A stretch of 64,000 nucleotides of DNA from JACVRM01 sp963809765 (GTDB lineage: Bacteria > Actinomycetota > Thermoleophilia > Gaiellales > Gaiellaceae): contig CAWEKT010000001.1 in NCBI GenBank assembly GCA_963809765.1, positions 496,001 to 560,000 on the forward strand, in the 5' to 3' direction. Position numbers and translations under genes: made by a program. Position 1 is the stretch's first letter; the number at the start of each line of letters is the position of its first letter. This document shows positions 1-9,268 of the stretch, one piece after another. Under the pieces are notes generated by a model. That model was not told the origin of the DNA. It searched no databases and worked only from the letters and a program-made list of their open reading frames with translations.

Positions 1-837
1 AGGGTCGCCGGCGAGCCCCGTGCCGAGCACCGCGAACGCTGACACCGAGGGCTGCCAGCCCCCCGACGCCGGTAGCCACTTGTACAGGAGGCCGCCGTTC
101 TGGCCGCGCGCGAACACGTCGAGCGTGCCGTCCTGCCGGACGAGCGCGGCGGGTGACCCCGCAAGACCGGAGCCCAGCGTCTCGAACCCGGTCGGAGTCG
201 GCCGCCAGTCGCCGCCTGCTCCAAGCCACTTGTGCAGGAGCTCGCCTCCGCTCCCGCGGACGAAGACGTCGAGCGTCCCGTCGTGCCGCCGAACCACGGC
301 GGGGTTTCCGGTTAGGCCTGAACCAAGCAGCTCGAACGGGCCTGTCCCCGGGGCCGGCCAGGCGCCGGTCGCTCCGGACGACTTGTGCGCAAGCCGTCCG
401 GCTGTATCCCGTGCGAAGACGTGAATCGTCCCGTCGGCCGCCTGAACGACCTGGGGGTCGCCGGCAAGCCCCGAACCGAGCGCTTCGAAGCTGCCCGAGG
501 GGAACGGCCTCCAGCCGCCGGACGTCGGTAGCCACCTGTGCAGCAGAGCGCCGTCGGGGCTGCGAGCGAACACGTCGACGAACCCCGTCCTGCGAACCAG
601 CGCGGCAGGAGTGCCGGCGACACCGGAGCCCAACGTCTCGAACCCGGACGCGGAAGGCTGCCAGCTGCCGGTGGCGCTGAGCCACTTGTGGAGCAGCTGC
701 CCGCCGGAGGCGACCGCGAAGACGTCGATCGGCCCATCCGGCCGCTGCACGACCGGCGTCGCGTGGGCAGTCGCCGCCTCGAGGAGCGGGACGGTGAGGA
801 GCGCGACCACGGTGCACACAAGCGCAAAACGGGCCAT
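1..837 (-). CDS. Secreted lectin-like repeat protein (3' end cut by window edge)
   Basis: This open frame has no stop before the left edge, so the C terminus is missing; 279 residues are visible. It opens with a hydrophobic signal peptide (MARFALVCTVVALL, residues 1-14, Ala-rich cleavage region near 20-26). The rest is five repeats of about 50 residues. Each has the pattern DVFAR..G.LLHKWL, then GGW.P, then FE.LGSGLAG.P. This spacing of Trp, DVF and LGSG resembles PLL-type or tectonin-like beta-propeller lectin repeats, but I assign the family only by pattern. An exported carbohydrate-binding or adhesion role is inference. No clear Shine-Dalgarno sequence precedes the ATG. Confidence 0.75.
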   Translation of the reverse strand, partial: MARFALVCTVVALLTVPLLEAATAHATPVVQRPDGPIDVFAVASGGQLLHKWLSATGSWQPSASGFETLGSGVAGTPAALVRRTGFVDVFARSPDGALLHRWLPTSGGWRPFPSGSFEALGSGLAGDPQVVQAADGTIHVFARDTAGRLAHKSSGATGAWPAPGTGPFELLGSGLTGNPAVVRRHDGTLDVFVRGSGGELLHKWLGAGGDWRPTPTGFETLGSGLAGSPAALVRQDGTLDVFARGQNGGLLYKWLPASGGWQPSVSAFAVLGTGLAGDP

Positions 838-962
838 GGTGAGAAATGTTTGCTCGCAGGTGACGGCGTGTCTACCTGGCCGGGCGGCTGGCTCGTGAGC
901 CTTGCTCTCACCCATCCCGGGGGGCCCCCGCGCGAAGGTCGCTTGCGGCGGAACGGTCTCGA

Positions 963-2000
963 CTAACGGATGCGCAGGCGCAGCACCGGGCTCGAGACGC
1001 CCGCCAGCGTCGCGCTGGTGCAGCCGGCTGGCGCATCGGCGCTGCGTCGACGACACGAGATTGGCCGCGATGGTGCCCGCGCTTGCAGGAAGAGCACCCC
1101 GCGCCGCCCCGGCGCCTTGAGCCGTAGCCGGAACGTCCCGAGCGGGCCCACGCGCGTTCGCGCGAGCACACGAAGTGCCTCGACCGACGAGCCGCCGAGG
1201 AGCCGGACTCGCCGGCCCGCGGTCTGATCGCCGAGCGCCAGGTTTCCCCCGAGCGACAGGGAGGATCCGGGCGACAGGCGCGCCGCGCTGTCGAGCTGGA
1301 GCGTCACGAAGCTTCCCGCGGCCACGATCGCCTGGCTCTCGGTAGTGGAGCGCGATGCGGCCGCACCGGAGCCGGAGCCGCCCGGGGTGAACAACGCGCG
1401 CCACACGACGCGTCCGTGTGTTGGCGCCCGCACTCCGCGCTCGAGTCGCAACGACAGGCGACGGACTCTCCGAACGCCAAGCTGCTCCTGGCCTGGCAGA
1501 CAGGTCGTGAGCCGGATCGAACCGCGCTGCTCGTGGACGAACATGGTCAGGCTCAGGCGTCGGACTGGAGCCGCTCCGGCCAGCGTCGCGCGGAGCGCGG
1601 CGCGGGCACCTCGCACGCAGCCGGCCGGCGGAGCGATGGTGCGCAGGTCACCCGCGAGCACGACCGGCGTCCGCGAGCCGGGGATGGTCGAGGCCAACAC
1701 GACGGCCGCATCCCCCACGCGCTGCCCGGGCGGCGGCAACGCCAGGCCCCGTGACGGGGGCACGAACGTGACTCGCGCAAGCCGGCGCTCGCCGGCGGCC
1801 AGCGTCACGTCCAGAACGAGTGTCGGGCCCTTCACGGTGTAGCGCCCGAGCTCGGCGCGCAGGCGGGGCGCAAAGTCGGCTGCGGGGGCCTGCGGGGCGG
1901 CGGCGGCGAGCTCGAGCCCGGCGAGCGCAAGCGCGAGCCCGAGGCCGGCGAGGCACACCAAGGCCACGGAACGGATGTCGTTGACGCGACGGCGCCGCAT
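963..2000 (-). CDS. Exported or membrane-anchored hypothetical protein
   Basis: I do not recognise this protein. From the chosen ATG it begins with MRRRRVND and a hydrophobic stretch (about residues 13-35), which looks like a signal peptide or a single N-terminal anchor. The remaining 310 residues are Ala/Arg/Leu-rich and predicted beta-like, with several Cys near the C terminus (ISCRRR and AGCTS). The open frame extends 25 codons upstream to a TTG at 2075, which would make a type II membrane protein with a cytoplasmic VRVIVGEPDEHQILVVKLDD tail. Neither start has a convincing ribosome binding site. It lies 125 bases from the lectin-like gene on the same strand. Confidence 0.6.
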   Translation of the reverse strand: MRRRRVNDIRSVALVCLAGLGLALALAGLELAAAAPQAPAADFAPRLRAELGRYTVKGPTLVLDVTLAAGERRLARVTFVPPSRGLALPPPGQRVGDAAVVLASTIPGSRTPVVLAGDLRTIAPPAGCVRGARAALRATLAGAAPVRRLSLTMFVHEQRGSIRLTTCLPGQEQLGVRRVRRLSLRLERGVRAPTHGRVVWRALFTPGGSGSGAAASRSTTESQAIVAAGSFVTLQLDSAARLSPGSSLSLGGNLALGDQTAGRRVRLLGGSSVEALRVLARTRVGPLGTFRLRLKAPGRRGVLFLQARAPSRPISCRRRSADAPAGCTSATLAGVSSPVLRLRIR

Positions 2001-2101
2001 GTCGTCGAGCTTGACCACGAGGATTTGGTGTTCGTCGGGTTCCCCGACGATTACACGCACCTGGTGCCGGGGCAACCCACGGGTCGGTCTAAGCTGCCTG
2101 C

Positions 2102-2494
2102 ATGAAGCGGGAGGCGGCCTGCAGCTGCGGACAGTTGCGGGTCGTCGTCGAGGGCGACCCGATCCGCGTCTCGATGTGCCACTGCCTGGCCTGCCAGCGC
2201 CGGACCGGCAGCGTCTTCGGCGCCCAGGCGCGCTTCGCGGCCGAGAACGTGCGGGTCGAGGGCAGCTACAAGGACTACGTCCGGATCTCGGACGAGGGCG
2301 ACGAGCGCACGTTCCACTTCTGCCCGGAGTGCGGGTCGACCGTCCTCTACGAGATCACGGCGATGGCGGGCATGGTCGCCGTCCCGGTCGGTGCGTTCGC
2401 CGATCCCGGCTTTCCGGAGCCGGTCTTTTCGGTCTGGGAGGAGCGCCGCCACCCATGGGTGAGCGTGCCCGCCGGGGCCGAGCGCATGGACTAG
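2102..2494 (+). CDS. GFA-family (CENP-V/GFA) zinc-binding protein
   Basis: This 130-residue protein matches the GFA / CENP-V domain, a small zinc-binding fold first described in glutathione-dependent formaldehyde-activating enzyme. Cys ligands are visible as CSCG (residue 8 on), CHCLAC (near 26) and CPECGS (near 75), and the domain fills the whole chain as usual for the family. The true substrate of most family members is unknown, so a formaldehyde role should not be assumed. Its stop overlaps the stop of the convergent DsbA-like gene by four bases. Confidence 0.88.
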   Translation: MKREAACSCGQLRVVVEGDPIRVSMCHCLACQRRTGSVFGAQARFAAENVRVEGSYKDYVRISDEGDERTFHFCPECGSTVLYEITAMAGMVAVPVGAFADPGFPEPVFSVWEERRHPWVSVPAGAERMD

Positions 2495-3414
2495 GACGCT
2501 GTGCGGGCGGCCGCGCGGTGTTCGCGCGGGCGTGACCCGGCGACGCGCGCCGGCGTCCAGAGCGCGTCCTGTCCGAGCGGCATTCTCACCCCGTCGCCCG
2601 CCGCCACGAGCTCGAGCAGCTGCCGCTCGGCGCCGTCCCGGTCGGGAACGTAGTCCGGGCCCTGCGCCAGGAGCTCGGCGACCTCGGCAGTCGTCAGCCC
2701 ATCGGGGAAGTGCTCCAGCAGCGGCGCCGGTGTATCCGGCGGCGGCTGTCGCGCGAGCGTGGGGTCGAGGTTCGCGATGAGCACGTCGTAGGCGAGTGTG
2801 GGCTGCCACCCGCCGGCGACCAGCTGCCGGCCGTCGTGCTCGAGGACGACCGACGGCGCCGTGTAGCGCACGGGACCGTCGGAGCTCGACGTCTTGTCCT
2901 GCGCCTCGGCGGCCGTGCCGGCGGCCGCGCGCGCCTCTGCGCGGTCGCGCTGGTACGCATCCTCGACCGCGGGATCGTCGAGGAAGCCGACGATCGCGTC
3001 GCCGTCGAGGCCCGCCGCGGAGAGCGCATCGCGGATCATCTCGTCGTCGTCGAGGAGCAGCGGTGTCGTGAAGTTCGCGAAGTAGAGCGCCCGCAGGGCC
3101 GTCCACTCGCTGCCGGGCTCGCGCAGGCGGGCAGCGACCACGGCACGGCAGCCGCGGCCGGTGGCCGCCGGTCGCGCCTTCGGGTTGAGCGTGTACGGCA
3201 TGCCGTACAGGCGCCGGAACTTGCCCAGGCGCGCCGACGACGCGGCTGCGTCCCAGCCGCGTTTCAGCAGCCCGCTCGCGTCCTCGCGGAGGCCGATCAG
3301 CACCAGCCGCCACTCGAGCTGCGAGCCGTACCGCCACTCGAGCACCCGGTGCGCGGGGCTCGCGGAGTAGCCCCATGGGCAGGCCGGATCGGTGTACAGC
3401 GTCGCGTGGATCAC
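2491..3414 (-). CDS. DsbA/FrnE-family thioredoxin-fold oxidoreductase
   Basis: The N terminus (TLYTDPACPWGYSASP) is the start of a DsbA-like thioredoxin fold of the FrnE/HCCA-isomerase type, and the all-helical insertion follows. The usual CPWC active site reads CPWG here, so only the nucleophilic Cys is kept. This is common in the isomerase or glutathione-transferase-like branch and argues against a simple disulfide oxidase. The 307-residue length is long for FrnE; about 60 C-terminal residues contain a short wHTH-like helix pair (GLTTAEVAELL) after the fold. Cytoplasmic, with no signal peptide. Confidence 0.8.
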   Translation of the reverse strand: MIHATLYTDPACPWGYSASPAHRVLEWRYGSQLEWRLVLIGLREDASGLLKRGWDAAASSARLGKFRRLYGMPYTLNPKARPAATGRGCRAVVAARLREPGSEWTALRALYFANFTTPLLLDDDEMIRDALSAAGLDGDAIVGFLDDPAVEDAYQRDRAEARAAAGTAAEAQDKTSSSDGPVRYTAPSVVLEHDGRQLVAGGWQPTLAYDVLIANLDPTLARQPPPDTPAPLLEHFPDGLTTAEVAELLAQGPDYVPDRDGAERQLLELVAAGDGVRMPLGQDALWTPARVAGSRPREHRAAARTAS

Positions 3415-3473
3415 GGCTGAGATCGTAGTCTGGCGCTCGGCATCGCCCCTCGCGGGCGACCACCGACGAACCC

Positions 3474-4229
3474 ATGAAGCTGACCCTCGTTCGCAGCGCC
3501 ACGCTCCTGCTCCGCTTCGGCGACACCTGCTTGCTCGTCGATCCGATGCTCGCCGAGGCGGGGGCGTACCCGCCGGTCGCCGGCGCCGCCGACCAGCGGC
3601 CGAATCCGCTCGTGCCGCTCCCGCTGCCCGCCGAGGAGGTGGCCGGCAGCGCCGACGCCGTCGTCGTCACGCACCTCCACGGCGACCACTTCGACCAGGC
3701 GGCCGGGGAGCTGCTCTCCAAGGACGTGCCGCTCCTCTGCCAGCCCGGCGACGAGCAGGCGCTAGCCGAGCGGGGGTTCCGCGACGTGCGGCCGGTGCAG
3801 GAGGCCGCGTCGTTCGACGGCCTGGAGCTTGTCCGGACGGGCGGCCGCCACGGCCACGGCGAGCTCGCCGACCAGCTCGGACCGGTGTCGGGCTTCGTCT
3901 TCCGAGCGCCCGGCGAGCCGAGCGTCTACGTGGCCGGCGACACCGTCTGGTGCGACGACGTCGCCGAGGTGTTGAGCGCGCACCGCCCCGACGTCACCGT
4001 CGTCAACGCCGCGGGCGCGCGGCTCGGAGACAGCGAGCCGATCGTGATGACGCCTGCCGACGTGGCCGCCACCGCCCGGCACGCCCCCTGGACGAGGATC
4101 GTGGCCGTGCACCTCGAGGCGCTGAACCACTGCCCGGTCACCCGCGCGGAACTGCGGAGCGCTCATCCGGCCGTCCTGGTGCCCGAGGACGGTGAGGAGC
4201 TCCTCTTCGAGCCGCGGCCCGTCGCCTGA
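3474..4229 (+). CDS. MBL-fold metal-dependent hydrolase (UlaG-like)
   Basis: A metallo-beta-lactamase-fold protein of 251 residues. The zinc motif THLHGDHFD is seen near residue 65, a second ligand region with GRHGHGE near 123 and the metal-bridging GDTVWCDD near 155, followed by a late His (AVHLEALNH). The open N-terminal strand (LTLVRSATLLLRFGDTCLLVDP) is typical of UlaG-like lactonases and related hydrolases acting on phosphorylated or cyclic small molecules. The substrate cannot be read from sequence. It is divergent to the DsbA-like gene with about 60 bases between the starts, room for both promoters. Confidence 0.88.
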   Translation: MKLTLVRSATLLLRFGDTCLLVDPMLAEAGAYPPVAGAADQRPNPLVPLPLPAEEVAGSADAVVVTHLHGDHFDQAAGELLSKDVPLLCQPGDEQALAERGFRDVRPVQEAASFDGLELVRTGGRHGHGELADQLGPVSGFVFRAPGEPSVYVAGDTVWCDDVAEVLSAHRPDVTVVNAAGARLGDSEPIVMTPADVAATARHAPWTRIVAVHLEALNHCPVTRAELRSAHPAVLVPEDGEELLFEPRPVA

Positions 4230-4342
4230 AGCTCGCACCAGGCGGGCCGGCGCGCCGCCGAAGCTTGGCCCGTAGAGTGGCGCCCGACCGGAGCCGTCCC
4301 GCCCCGTGCGGGCGGCCGATGGATCGAACAGGGGAGGGAAAC

Positions 4343-6151
4343 GTGAGAGTTCGTTACGTGCTCGCCACGCTGGCCGCACTCGGCGCCGCAGTCGCCGCGC
4401 CGGCGCTGGCGTCAGGCGCCACCATCATGGAGATTCAGGGGACGAACCACATCTCGCCGCTGGCGAACATGACCGTCAGCGCCGAGGGCATCGTCACCGC
4501 GACCCGCTTGGTGCAGGCGCCGCGAGGCTTCTACCTTCAGGGCCCCGTCGGAGACGGCAATCCCGTCACCTCCGACGGCATCTTCGTGTTCACTAGTACC
4601 GCCCCGACTGTCGCGGTGGGTGCCCGCGTGAGCGTGTTCGGTCGCGTTGTCGAAAACCGCGCGGCGGCCCCGAACCTGACCATCACCCAGTTCGACCGCC
4701 CCGCCATCACCGTGCTCTCGACCGGCAACCCCGTGCCGGCGGCGACAACCATCCCGCAGCCGCCGACCGAGGTGATCGAGAACGACGCCACGGATGTGGA
4801 GACCACCGGCGTCTTCGATCCTCAGAGTGACGGCATCGACTTCTACGAGACCTTCGAGGGCATGCGCGTGCAGGTCGTGGATCCGGTCGCGGTCAGCCGG
4901 AGGAACAGCTTCGGCGAGACCGCTGTCATCAGCGACGACTGGGCCGCGGGGCTGCTCAGCGCGCGGGGGGCGATCGTCGTGCAGCCGAACGACTTCAACC
5001 CGGAGCGCGTGATCGTCGACGACGAGAACCTCCGTCCGGGCACGACGCCGCCGAACGACACGGGCGATCGCTTCGGGGGCCCGCTCGTCGGCGTCATGGA
5101 TTACACCTTCGGCAACTTCAAGCTCCAGCTGACGGCGGCGCCGACGGTCGTGGACGGCGGGCTGCAGCCCGAGACGACGCGAGCGCCGGGCTCGCAGGAG
5201 CTCGCCGTCGCCACCTTCAACGTCCTCAACCTCGCGCCGATCCCGGCCGACGCGGCACAGACGGTCGCGCTGGCCCGCCAGATCGTCTTCGACCTCAAGG
5301 CGCCGGACCTGATCGCGCTCCAGGAGATGCAGGACGCGAGCGGCGAGGCGGACGACGGCGTCACCGCCGGCGCCCCGACCTTCCAGGCGCTCGTCGATGC
5401 GATCGTGGCCGTGGGCGGGCCCGAGTACGAGTTCCGCCAGATCGACCCGGTGAACAACCAGGACGGCGGCGCCCCAGGCAGCAACATCCGGGTCGGCTTC
5501 CTCTTCCACCGCGAGCGCGGCCTGTCGTTCACCGACCGGCCGGGCGGCGACGCGACCACCCCGACCGAGGTGATCGACCATCCGTCCGGGCCTCGGCTGA
5601 CGCTGAGCCCGGGCCGCGTCGACCCGCAGCACCCGGCGTGGTTCACGCCGGAGGGGACGCGCAAGCCGCTGGCGGGCGAGTTCCGCTTCCGCGGCAAGCG
5701 GCTGTTCGTGATCGCGAACCACCTGAAGTCGAAGACGGGAGACGACCCACTGTTCGGGCGCGTCCAGCCGCCACGCGAGCTCTCGGTGCCCCAGCGCGTC
5801 GCGCAGGCGGAGATCGTGCGGGACTTCGTGAACGAGATCCTGGCCGTCGACCCGAACGCGTACGTGATCGTCCTCGGCGACTTCAACGACTTCCACTTCT
5901 CGGCGGCGCTTGACACGCTCGAGGGCGGAGTCCTCACCAACCTGACGGAGACCATCCCGGCCAACGACCGCTACACGTTCGTCTTCGACGGCAACGGCCA
6001 GACGCTCGACCACATCCTGGTCAGCCCGCGGATCGCACAGCGCCGGCCGCTGTACGACATCGTGCACAACAACATCGAGTTCGCCGAGCAGGCCTCGGAT
6101 CACGACGCGGGGATCGCGCGGATCAATCTGATCGGCCTTAGCCGTCGGTGA
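4343..6151 (+). CDS. Secreted endonuclease/exonuclease/phosphatase-family nuclease (ExeM/NucH-like)
   Basis: The GTG start is chosen because a strong purine-rich site (ggggaggga, 4331-4339) lies just upstream and the next residues form a signal peptide (VRVRYVLATLAALGAAVAAPALASG). About residues 30-290 are an N-terminal OB-like/lamin-tail-type region. Residues 295-600 carry the endonuclease/exonuclease/phosphatase core: ATFNVLNL, ALQEMQD, VIVLGDFNDF, LDHILVS and the terminal SDHDAG. These are the metal and catalytic positions of DNase-I-like enzymes. An extracellular DNA-degrading role for nutrient or biofilm turnover is inferred from the ExeM/NucH type. The longer frame from 4265 adds an unlikely charged N terminus. 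Confidence 0.88.
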   Translation: MRVRYVLATLAALGAAVAAPALASGATIMEIQGTNHISPLANMTVSAEGIVTATRLVQAPRGFYLQGPVGDGNPVTSDGIFVFTSTAPTVAVGARVSVFGRVVENRAAAPNLTITQFDRPAITVLSTGNPVPAATTIPQPPTEVIENDATDVETTGVFDPQSDGIDFYETFEGMRVQVVDPVAVSRRNSFGETAVISDDWAAGLLSARGAIVVQPNDFNPERVIVDDENLRPGTTPPNDTGDRFGGPLVGVMDYTFGNFKLQLTAAPTVVDGGLQPETTRAPGSQELAVATFNVLNLAPIPADAAQTVALARQIVFDLKAPDLIALQEMQDASGEADDGVTAGAPTFQALVDAIVAVGGPEYEFRQIDPVNNQDGGAPGSNIRVGFLFHRERGLSFTDRPGGDATTPTEVIDHPSGPRLTLSPGRVDPQHPAWFTPEGTRKPLAGEFRFRGKRLFVIANHLKSKTGDDPLFGRVQPPRELSVPQRVAQAEIVRDFVNEILAVDPNAYVIVLGDFNDFHFSAALDTLEGGVLTNLTETIPANDRYTFVFDGNGQTLDHILVSPRIAQRRPLYDIVHNNIEFAEQASDHDAGIARINLIGLSRR

Positions 6152-6159
6152 CACCTCAC

Positions 6160-6197
6160 ACGTGCCGGCGCCGGGGGCAGTCCCGGCGCCGGCACGT
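6160..6197. terminator. Bidirectional intrinsic terminator
   Basis: A perfect 16-bp stem (ACGTGCCGGCGCCGGG and its complement) with a GGCAGT loop lies between two convergent genes and touches the stop codon of the metalloprotease gene. No U-tract follows, as is common in high-GC actinobacteria. Confidence 0.8.
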
Positions 6198-7555
6198 CAC
6201 TTCTTCGTCACACGGACCCGGTAGTCGCGTCCGTTGGTCGCGAGGACGTCGACCTTGACCAGGGCGTCCTCTGCCGTCTGGCCGGTCTGGAACGCGCCGG
6301 GCGTGACGGTGCCGCAGCGGGGCGTGCCCAGCAGCACGATCGGGTCCTCGTAGCTCGCCTTCGTCGAATCGATCCGGTACACGAGCACACCCTCCCCACA
6401 GGCCGCCCGGTCGCGGCCGATCGGCCGGCGCACTTCGACCGCGTACGCGAGGGTCTCCGTGATCGGCACGACAACGAGCTTCTTGCCGCCCGCGACCGCG
6501 ATCGGCGTGAGCGTCTCTTCCGCGCTGCCCGGCGACGACACGCAGGTGAGCTGCTGCGGCTCGAGCCACCCGAGCAACCAGTTGTGCCAGCCGAGCAGGT
6601 GGGTCGTCGCCGGCAGCTCGACCCCGGCGCTCAGGGGATCCCAGCCGAACGCGCGGCCGCCGAGGTCGGGGAGTCCGAGCGTATGCATGATCTCGTGGAC
6701 CTGGACGCGGCCCGAGCCAGTTCCCAAGGCACGCGTGTCCGGGTCGAGGATGTTGCCGTGGCGGATCTCCACGCCGTCGGCGAGCGCTCCCTCGCCGGGC
6801 GGGAACATGATCGCCGGGTTGTTCGACCTCCAGCCGCGCGCATTCATCAAGGTGACGTGCTGGAAGCGCGAGAAGTCGACGTACGGGTCGGCCGCGGCGA
6901 TCGCGTCGCGCAGGTAGCGCTGCCCGCCCGTGTGGAGCGGCAGATAGGCCGTCGTCGGCGCGGGCATGCGGATCCAGGAGTCGACGACGGTGAACGACAC
7001 GGAAAGGCGGCCATGGGACGCCTCGGCGAACCAGCCGAGATCGGTCAGAAACGGCGGAGCGATCGCCGCCGGCGGCCCGTCGCTTGCCCCCTGCGCGTCG
7101 ACGAAGTCCACGAACAGCATGAGGCCGTCGACCCGGCCCGTCGAACGCTGAACCACGTGGCGGACAGGCGCTCCTTCATGCAGGGCCCAGGGCACACCGG
7201 GGTGCGGGGCGAGCATGAACGAACAACTCGCCGCCGAGCTCGCGGCCAGCGGCGGCACGGTGCACGCGGCCGACGCCTTGAGCGTCCGGAGCTTCCGTTG
7301 CTGGGAAGCGACGAAGGCGGCGCGTTTCTTGCGGTTTTTGACCTTCCGGTAGTAGGCGGCCCGCGCCGCCGCCATCCTGCTGCGGTAGCGCGCGAGCGTC
7401 TGGGTGCGGGCCTGCTTCTGCTCGTAGGTGCACGCGGCCGCCATGGCAGCGTCTCCGCTCTCGGTGGTCAACCCGGCCGCGGCGCAGCCGGCCGCGACCA
7501 GGACGGCACCGACGAACCCGATGGCACGCTCTCGCGCGAGACCCCGCACTCGCAT
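6197..7555 (-). CDS. Secreted M6-type zinc metalloprotease
   Basis: A 452-residue exported protein. The N terminus has a hydrophobic export signal ending in LVAAGCAAAG, which is lipobox-like although position -3 is Ala, so lipoprotein status is uncertain. A basic, coiled-coil-like stretch follows (about 45-95). The catalytic motif HEIMHTLGLPDL near residue 288 is the HExxHxxGxxD zinc site typical of immune-inhibitor-A-like M6 peptidases, and VDGLMLFVDF upstream is the usual strand before the active domain. It probably degrades extracellular proteins. The gene is separated by 59 bases from the upstream bicupin gene on the same strand. Confidence 0.85.
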   Translation of the reverse strand: MRVRGLARERAIGFVGAVLVAAGCAAAGLTTESGDAAMAAACTYEQKQARTQTLARYRSRMAAARAAYYRKVKNRKKRAAFVASQQRKLRTLKASAACTVPPLAASSAASCSFMLAPHPGVPWALHEGAPVRHVVQRSTGRVDGLMLFVDFVDAQGASDGPPAAIAPPFLTDLGWFAEASHGRLSVSFTVVDSWIRMPAPTTAYLPLHTGGQRYLRDAIAAADPYVDFSRFQHVTLMNARGWRSNNPAIMFPPGEGALADGVEIRHGNILDPDTRALGTGSGRVQVHEIMHTLGLPDLGGRAFGWDPLSAGVELPATTHLLGWHNWLLGWLEPQQLTCVSSPGSAEETLTPIAVAGGKKLVVVPITETLAYAVEVRRPIGRDRAACGEGVLVYRIDSTKASYEDPIVLLGTPRCGTVTPGAFQTGQTAEDALVKVDVLATNGRDYRVRVTKK

Positions 7556-7614
7556 CGAACGTAGCGACCCCCTAGCCCCCGGTCAAGGAGCCGCGGCCAA
7601 GCCCTCGACTGCCG

Positions 7615-8370
7615 CTACCCGAGCTCGCGCAGCCAGTCGTGGAAGCCGGCGCTCGGCGCGTGCACGTTCAGGACGCGAGCGGGCCCGGGGCCGACGCCGA
7701 AGGTGTGCAGCGTGCCTGGCGGCGCTGCGACGAACGAGCCGGCGCCGAGCAGCACCGTCTCGTCGCCGAGCGTGAACGACGCCTCGCCCTCGAGCACGAA
7801 GAACGCGTCGGCGTGGTCCTGGTGCGTGTGCGGGTCGGGCCCGCCCCAGCCGGGCTCGATCTCGAACTCGATGAGCGAGAGCTCGTCCCGGCCGACCTTG
7901 ATCGTCGCTGACCGGTGCCGCCCCTCGACCCGCTCGCCCTCGCCGGCGGCGAGGACGACGCCCGCCGGCCCACGCGCTCCGCTGCCGGCGGGGACGTCCA
8001 CGCTGTCGAAGCCGCCCGGCTCGCCGCGGTCGCGGGCGCGGAGGTTCGCGGCGAAGCCGCCGTCCGGCGTGTGGAAGTTGAGGAACCTGGCGGTCCCGGT
8101 CGTGCGGAAGCCGTGGATGAGCTCCGGCGGTGCGCACACACAGGCACCGGGGCCGAGCACGACCTCCTCGTCGTGGACGAGGAACGCGAGTCCGCCCTCC
8201 AGCACGTAGAACGAGTCGGCGTGCCGGTGGTGGAGGTGCGGTTCTGCCCCGGGCCGGGCGCCCTGGAAGAGCGACTCGGTGACGCAGAGCTCGGGGAGAG
8301 CAGCTTTCAGGACGATGCGGCCGCCGAAGAGTGGCTCGCCTTCGCCGGGACGCTGCACGACCGCTCCCAC
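7615..8370 (-). CDS. Bicupin protein
   Basis: Two cupin barrels in one 251-residue chain. The first has PHLHHRHADSFYVLEG (about 44-59) and LIHGFR; the second has PHTHQDHADAFFVLEG (about 180-195) and TLHTFG. Both retain the G(X)5HXH(X)3-4E(X)6G and G..H metal-binding motifs, so both could bind a metal. Bicupins include oxalate decarboxylases and quercetin or other dioxygenases; the substrate is not evident here. It is cytoplasmic by sequence. The stop of the next upstream frame is 15 bases away, suggesting cotranscription with the coiled-coil gene. Confidence 0.85.
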   Translation of the reverse strand: MGAVVQRPGEGEPLFGGRIVLKAALPELCVTESLFQGARPGAEPHLHHRHADSFYVLEGGLAFLVHDEEVVLGPGACVCAPPELIHGFRTTGTARFLNFHTPDGGFAANLRARDRGEPGGFDSVDVPAGSGARGPAGVVLAAGEGERVEGRHRSATIKVGRDELSLIEFEIEPGWGGPDPHTHQDHADAFFVLEGEASFTLGDETVLLGAGSFVAAPPGTLHTFGVGPGPARVLNVHAPSAGFHDWLRELG

Positions 8371-8385
8371 GGGAGCGAAGTATCG

Positions 8386-9234
8386 CTAGGCCGCGCGGCG
8401 GTCGGACGAGGAGCCGTCCGATGTCCGGCGGCGGCGGCGAATCATGTCCGCAGCACGCAGCCGTCCCTGCAGGCGCTTGTTCGCCTCCTCGCGCAGATGC
8501 GGCGGCAGTACCTCGAGGTCGTCACGACAACCGTGCCGCTCGAACCAGGCGAGGATGTCGTCCTCGCGCCGGTCCCACTCCTCCCGCGCCACGGTGGACG
8601 CGGTCTGCGCGGCTGCGAAGGGGCGCGACGGACCTTCATCGAGCAGCGCACGGAGGTCATCGAGGTCGTCGAGCCACGCCGGCTCGTCGAGCGCCAGGTC
8701 GAGCGGGCGGCGGTTGGCAGCCCGGTAGGCGGCCTCGCGCTCGGTCTCTGCGCGCGCCCTGGCGAGGCGGGCGGCCTGGAGCCCGGGGACGAGCTCGGCT
8801 GCCGCCTGGAGGCGCTCGCTCAGCTCGGCGGCCACGGACACCTGCCGCCGCGCCGCCACGAGCCAGGCAGCCTCGGTTTCCTCGCAACGCCGTTCGGTGA
8901 CGATCTCCCGGAGGCGGAGGCGGGTCGCTTCGATGCGCCGCTCGACTCCGGCGAGGGCGGCGTCGAGACGCTCCGCTTCGAGCTGGACGGCCAGGCGGCC
9001 GTCGGCCAGCTCCGTGCGCAGGGTGGCCGCGTCCTCAGGCGTGACCTCGCCCAGCTCGACGGCGATCTCGAGATCCTCGAGCTCCTGCGACCGTGCGTGC
9101 GGCGCCTCGGGCACGCCGTGCACGAGCAGGTGCTCGCGCTCGGCGATGAGCTTGATCCGTGTCTGCTCGAGGGCCGCCAGCTCGCGCTCGAGCGGGGCGA
9201 TCGCCTTGACGGTGCTCCTCGAAGACGAGGCCAC
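8386..9234 (-). CDS. Long coiled-coil protein of unknown function
   Basis: I do not recognise the family. The chain is almost entirely helical, with heptad-like runs of Leu/Ala/Glu/Arg (LERELAALEQTRIKLIAERE, then several similar stretches to about residue 170). Two acidic/aromatic helices follow (AWLDDLDDLRALLDEG, REEWDRREDDILAWFERHGC), and it ends in an Arg-rich tail. The GTG start is tentative: the frame is open further upstream and merges with the last segment of the exporter gene (see that entry). The segment between the two is Arg/Pro-rich and looks non-coding, which is why I cut here. Confidence 0.55.
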   Translation of the reverse strand: MASSSRSTVKAIAPLERELAALEQTRIKLIAEREHLLVHGVPEAPHARSQELEDLEIAVELGEVTPEDAATLRTELADGRLAVQLEAERLDAALAGVERRIEATRLRLREIVTERRCEETEAAWLVAARRQVSVAAELSERLQAAAELVPGLQAARLARARAETEREAAYRAANRRPLDLALDEPAWLDDLDDLRALLDEGPSRPFAAAQTASTVAREEWDRREDDILAWFERHGCRDDLEVLPPHLREEANKRLQGRLRAADMIRRRRRTSDGSSSDRRAA

Positions 9235-9268
9235 GCCGCCAGTATCGAGCGCGGGTCGGACGTCTCGG

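Noticed and set aside
20..424. Plus-strand frames in the first kilobase
   Set aside because: Shadows of the minus-strand lectin-like repeats, with Arg/Pro/Ser-rich products and no start signals.
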